Program-made: the position numbers and the translations under genes
In this document: positions 59,550 to 64,000 of the stretch, one piece after another
Numbering within the stretch: position 1 is the first letter of the stretch
Layout: each line of letters opens with the position of its first letter
DNA from: Lanius collurio
Lineage: Eukaryota; Chordata; Aves; Passeriformes; Laniidae
NCBI GenBank assembly: GCA_020086605.1
Contig: JACBWW010000004.1
Span: forward strand, 38,541,230-38,605,229
Reading direction: 5' to 3'
DNA length: 64,000 nucleotides
The notes under the pieces: model-generated
The model's database searches: none
The model's input: only the letters and a program-made list of their open reading frames with translations
Told to the model about the DNA's origin: nothing

Positions 59550-60507
59550 TCCAAGTGGAAAGCAGTGGTCAGTTCTCGGACAGGCACTGTTTAACACCTT
59601 TGTCAGTGACAAGGACAGTGGCACTGAGCACACCCTGAGCAAGCTGGCTGATGACACCAAGCTGTGTGGTGCAGTCAACACACCAGAGGGAAGGGATGCC
59701 ATCCAGGGGAACCCTGAGAGGTTTGAGGGCCTGAACATGAAGTTGATCAAGGCCAAGTTCATGCTTCTGCACCTGGGTCAAAGCAATCTCAAGAACAAAT
59801 ACAGGCCGGGCAAAGAAGGGATTGAGAGTAGCCCTGAGGAGAAGGACTTGGGAGTGTTGGAGAATAAGAAGCTTGACATGACACAGCAAGATGCACCTGC
59901 AGCCCAGAAAGACAACCTCATCCTGGGCTGCATCCACAGCAGCATGGCCAGCAGGTTAAAGGGGGTGGTTCTCCCCCTCTACTCTGTTCTCCTAAGACCC
60001 CACCTGGAGTCCAGCTCTGGAGCCCCCAACACAATAAGGATGTGGACCTGTTGGAAGGAGTTCAGAGGAGAGCCATGGAGATGATCAGAGGAGTGGAGTA
60101 TCATTCCTAATTGAACAGGATGAGAGAGTTGGGGGTGTTCAGCCTGAGGAAGAGAAGGCTCCAGGGAGACCTCAGAGCACCTTCCAGTACTTAAAGGGGG
60201 CCTTACAAGAAAACTGGAGAGGAACTGTGTTCAAGGCCATGCGGTGATAGGTGAAGGTGGAATGGCTTTAAAGAAAATCTGGGTTTGGATTATACATTAG
60301 GAAGAAACTTTGTACTGTGAGGGTGATGAAACACTGAACAAGTTGCCTAGAGATACTGGAATTGTTCAAAGCCAGGTTGCATGGGGCTCTGAACCACCTG
60401 GTCTAGTGAAAGGTGTCCTTGCCCATGCATGGGGGTTGGAACTAGATGATCTTCTAATCCAAGGAACTAGGTCCCTTCTAATCCAAACCATTCTGTTTCT
60501 ATGACTG
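59550..60507 (+). repeat. CR1 LINE, 5'-truncated copy with ORF2 end and 3'UTR
   Basis: Nearly 1 kb of CR1. It holds the coding end of the reverse transcriptase ORF2 (open from about 59539 to 60084), then degraded ORF2 and a 3'UTR ending TTGGAACTAGATGATCTTCT and CCATTCTGTTTCTATGACTG. The frame holds CR1 hallmarks such as LADDTKLCGAVNTPEGRDAI and EEKDLGVLENKKLDMT. The catalytic centre of the reverse transcriptase and the endonuclease are absent, and the frame breaks before the normal protein end, so it is a dead copy. It is antisense to PRR5L, inside that gene's first intron. Confidence 0.95.
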
Positions 60508-63254
60508 TATGCCAGGCAGAAGCATGGAGTGCGAGAAAAATGCCATTTCAGAAGCAAAAAGGTCATTATCAGTCTAAATGCAATGACATGTTTAATTTTC
60601 TAGGAATCTTAATCAGAAAGCGTGCAAGATATACTTTATCAAAATCAAACAGAAAGTCAGCAACCAAAATTATTTAAGAACTATCTCTACTGCAACTAGA
60701 ATGACAATCTATTATCTTTGTGCTTTCTTGGACTTCATTCTTATTCCTTTTTGTTTGGTTTTTGTTTTCACATTCCTGTTGTTGTTATTAAAAACCTAAG
60801 TATGCCCCACATTTTTAGCCCTGGGGCTACAAAACATGGCAGTTAAGCAGCTGCTTATACATCACAGCCCATCCTCAGCCAGCTCTAGCGTAACTGGGGT
60901 TTTGCTAAAATCCTCAGTCCATCCTCTGAGTTGCACTTAAACTCATCTTGTGGAGTAAAAATAGGTTATCGTGCCTTACTGAACAGGCCCTGAAACCCAG
61001 CACATATTTAGTCACTGTATATTTATGCTTGAACTCACATAAGCAGAAACAATGAGTACAAAAGGCCATACATTGTGGGCAAAAAAATGCACAAATACTA
61101 CAGGTGCCTAAAAAAGTCACATGAAAACTGAACTCATTGAATATGAGTTACAGAAAGGATAAAACCTTATATGTCTGCTACTTTTAAATCCATGCTGTAC
61201 ATGCAAGTCCCATTCCTTCACTCTTTCCTTAAGAATGAAGCTACATGAAAGAAAAGGTTAAATATCTCACCTATTCTGTCTTTGGTTGCTGGGAATTTAA
61301 GGAATTGGAATTCCTCCAAAAGGGAGTAAGGACTCAGTAAACACTACCTGTGCTCCAGCTGAACTTTGAAAGTGAACGTTGAAAGTCTTATCAGAGTTTC
61401 AGGTGAAATCAGACAACCCATAAACATACTGCATAAAAATAATTATAAAGAATTTTATCTTGAGGGCGGAAGACAAATGTGAAACTGTCACCTTAACTGT
61501 GCTGTAAAACCCCCAAAAGTACATATTTCTGTTAAGCTGACATATCAAAAAAGACTCCCATAAGGGCTTGAGGGCATTTGTACTTCCCTGCCCACCCTTG
61601 TCACTGCCAAGTTGCCAGTGCCATCCAAGCACAACCCAGTGCAACACTCTGTACCTGACCTGACAGCTACTTCAGACACAGATTCAGGACACCCCTGTCA
61701 CACACAACCAATTATAGTCCACCTCTGGAAAAGTTTCTTCCTAGCTTCATCAAAATGCAGATTTTTTTTGACCCAAGCCCAAGAACTTTGCTCCCTCAGA
61801 TGCTGTGCCTTAGCAAGGAGGCCATTCATTGTCTATGAACTGTACATCAAGAGCGTACCTTGTCCTAGATTACTGTGAGATTTGCATTTACTTGGGATCT
61901 GAAGTCTACTTTTTCTTGTGTTTTGGAACACAAAAGAATAATCTTTTCTGGTTTTAGTTCAGTACTTTGGTAGCATGCCTAAGTTCATGAATCTCTTCTA
62001 TGTAACAACTAAAAGAAAAGTTGCATGCCTTCTGCAGAAATCTCTTAGCACTCTTCACCCTATGTGACAGGTTGATCAATCATGATGATCTCTCTTGGCT
62101 GTAAAAAGTATAAATGGCTTTAATAGAAGAAGCTGAATCTAAGCAGCAAAAGAAGAATGCAAGTGCTCTTACATCTCAGTTCTCCACTTACCTACACAGA
62201 CATGCCATTAAGTTTTGGGATGCTACCACAGATCATATTCTCAAACCTAACATCCTTGTCATGGCTGTAAAATAGGTGGCACAATTTACTGCACAGATTT
62301 TCAACTATAGGTCATTTTTTGTTGTCAAAATGTTAACACAGTTCTTCACAGAGGTAAGAGGATAGGATTTTACTTGCAGCTAGGGGGTTTTCAGGAAAGT
62401 CAGTTCATTAGACCACAGTGTCTTGTCTCCTCTAATTTAGAGCTATGTTGTTAGGGGCTACTGCACAGCTGGACTGTGGCATCTTTTTAAGAAACAAAAA
62501 TAGGTAACCTGCATATCAGCTCCTGTGTTTTGTGCGTGCTGCCTCCCCATGAAATGTGATCTATAGGTATATACATTAAATATGCACGCACATACAGCTT
62601 GACACGCGAGATGTAAACAGGTCTTACATGCTGATCCAGGTACAGACGAGTTCTGCATAACCGAGCTCTTTCACACCACAAAATTGCAGCGTTGCCTATA
62701 AATATGCCCAGCACTTGTTTTTGACAAATAAAATATCCCTCCAGTGAAGACAGCTCACTTACATGAACAAATCATCATATGACTGGAAAAGGCGGAAAAA
62801 AATAGCTGTGCTTTGGACTATTCAGCATAGACAGCCAGGAGCTGCATTGACTGGGGTCACTCCTGGAATGACGTGTGGCTGTGGCTGATGTCCCACGGAC
62901 AAGACGATGGCAGTGAATGTGTTTGGCAGTGGAAGGAACTGGAAAGTAGACTATGCCCACGAAATTGGAAAGCACTGTAAATATTCTTAAGGCAGAGAGG
63001 CTCCAAGTGCGCGTTGGGGAGCGATGGGCGGCATCAGCACGGGAGAGGTGCAAGGGAGGAGAGAAAGGGATGGAGCTACTATTCACTTTTTTTAAACAGG
63101 TGGCCAGCTACTCTTACAGCTTTTGTCTCCTCTACGTGCTAATTCAATTTATTTAGAGAAAGACGGGAGAAGAATCTCTTTCCCTCCACGCCTGGTTTCA
63201 GAATTATTGCGTCTCCTGGGGGGAAGGGTTAGACTGAGACATTTGGTTTGGAAA

Positions 63255-63261
63255 TGACTCA
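63255..63261. promoter_or_regulatory. AP-1 consensus site (candidate)
   Basis: TGACTCA, an exact AP-1 (TRE) consensus, about 250 bp inside the inferred PRR5L first intron and next to the CpG island. Binding is not shown by sequence alone. Confidence 0.35.
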
Positions 63262-63288
63262 CTCGGCAGCGCTATGGAGCCGGAGGGT

Positions 63289-63298
63289 CTATTTTTAA
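63289..63298. promoter_or_regulatory. MEF2-like site (candidate)
   Basis: CTATTTTTAA fits the MEF2 consensus YTAWWWWTAR. It lies 27 bp from the AP-1 consensus at the edge of the CpG island. Confidence 0.3.
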
Positions 63299-63319
63299 TA
63301 TTTTTAAATGGAGAACTTA

Positions 63320-64000
63320 CCCAGGTCTCCTGCCCGCGCTGCGCTCAGAAGCAGCACGGAGCGCGGGGAGCCGGCCCAGCCCGCTCCCTTCCGCAGCCGC
63401 CCCCCGGTAAACATCCCCTCCGGCCCCGCTGCCCCCGGGCAGAGCGGCCGCCCGAGCCCCCCGGCCGAGCGGGGCCGGCGCCCGAGGTCGCGGCTCGCAC
63501 TCACCCCGGGCCGGGCTGCCGGGCTGCCGCTCCCGCCGCTCGCACAGACGGACGGACGGACAGACGCGCTGCCTCCGCGCCGCGATCTGGCGAAATTTGC
63601 CACCCACCGGCCAGGGTTTTACACTTCCTGGCGGCCGGCCAGCCCTTGCTGCTACAGCCTGCCCCGGGCTGGCTCCTCCCCGCCGAGACAAGAGCCGGCC
63701 GGGCCGGGCCGGGCGGAGCGGGGGCAGCCGCCTGCCTCCCCCGGCTCCCACCCCGCTCCGCCTGCGGGTACCCCTCCCGTCCCGTCGGCGTCAGGAAGTT
63801 TAAATTCTTCTGACCTTCAGCGAAAGAAAGGGAATGGAAAGGATGGAGGAGCTCGGGAGGCCCTTGCCGGGGAAGGGCGGCCGGCGCGGGTCCCGCGGGG
63901 CGCTCCTGGCCCCGGGTCTCTGCGGCTCGGCCGGGGGATGCTGGAGCTCCGCCGGCTCCTCGCAGGCCCGGCTCGGGGCGCACCCAGCCAAAGAAACGGG
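63320..64000. promoter_or_regulatory. PRR5L: CpG island, inferred PRR5L promoter (runs off the window)
   Basis: Very high GC with dense CpG, including (GACG)n at 63546-63560, GC-box-like GGGCGG at 63711 and CCGCCC near 63398. There is no convincing TATA box. It lies at the 5' end of PRR5L. In mammals COMMD9 is the next gene, so part of the island could also serve a neighbour outside the window. Confidence 0.75.
63505..63800 (-). other. PRR5L: Probable non-coding first exon of PRR5L
   Basis: On the - strand a strong donor (GGGGTGAGTGC, exon end at 63505) sits inside the CpG island upstream of the first coding exon. Mammalian PRR5L also starts with non-coding exon(s). The 5' boundary is not visible; 63800 is only a guess from the point where the GC-rich core gives way to GTTTAAATTC. 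Confidence 0.45.

Larger units (their letters stand above)
50667..63504 (-). other. PRR5L: First PRR5L intron (about 12.8 kb, inferred)
   Basis: It lies between the inferred non-coding first exon and the first coding exon. It contains a CR1 tail at 52663-52740, a CpG-containing patch at 52.44-52.55 kb with a good - strand donor, a GC-rich but CpG-poor patch at 56.74-57.06 kb, and a near 1-kb CR1 element at 59550-60507. No other gene was recognised. Confidence 0.6.

Noticed and set aside
63274..63983. Long open frames on both strands in the CpG island
   Set aside because: Stop codons are rare in GC-rich DNA. The products are Pro/Arg/Ala-rich with no domain, as expected of a promoter island and non-coding first exon.
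1..64000. tRNA, rRNA, CRISPR, operon or endogenous viral elements
   Set aside because: None seen. The window has eukaryotic gene structure, and the only mobile elements I can identify are CR1 fragments. Small RNAs cannot be excluded by eye.

Overview
The window is nuclear DNA from a bird. Long introns with canonical GT-AG splice sites interrupt vertebrate genes, the recognisable interspersed repeats are CR1 LINE fragments, and one end is a CpG island. The order within birds cannot be read from the sequence. Two protein-coding genes are present, converging on each other: TRAF6 on the + strand and PRR5L (Protor-2) on the - strand. This matches the neighbourhood known in mammals (COMMD9 - PRR5L - TRAF6 - RAG1/RAG2). 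RAG1/RAG2 would lie left of the window and COMMD9 to the right; neither is visible.

Layout. Bases 1-10023 hold the last five coding exons of TRAF6: the end of the RING finger, four TRAF-type zinc fingers, the coiled coil and the MATH domain. The first coding exon is left of the window. TRAF6 3'UTR runs from 10024 to a proximal poly(A) signal at 10408 or a distal one at 13547. Bases 13.6-23.0 kb are intergenic, with no recognisable gene. PRR5L occupies about 23.0-63.8 kb on the - strand. Its 3'UTR ends near 23.05 kb, eight coding exons lie between 24450 and 50658, and a probable non-coding first exon ends at 63505 inside the CpG island at about 63.3-64.0 kb. The coding exons join in frame to a 349-residue protein.

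Function. TRAF6 is the E3 ubiquitin ligase adaptor for IL-1R/Toll-like and TNF-family receptors. PRR5L is a Rictor-binding accessory subunit of mTORC2. Nothing in the sequence ties the two mechanistically beyond conserved synteny.

No undescribed biological system was found. The best leads are: a 99-nt block present twice (one substitution and one 4-nt indel) in a PRR5L intron; an inverted repeat with perfect 22-bp inner arms in the intergenic region; a roughly 23-residue extension of the TRAF6 linker; a roughly 20-residue deletion in PRR5L compared with the human protein as I remember it; and a weak first start codon in PRR5L followed by a strong in-frame one at codon 18. Comparisons to human proteins rest on recall of those sequences, not on a search.
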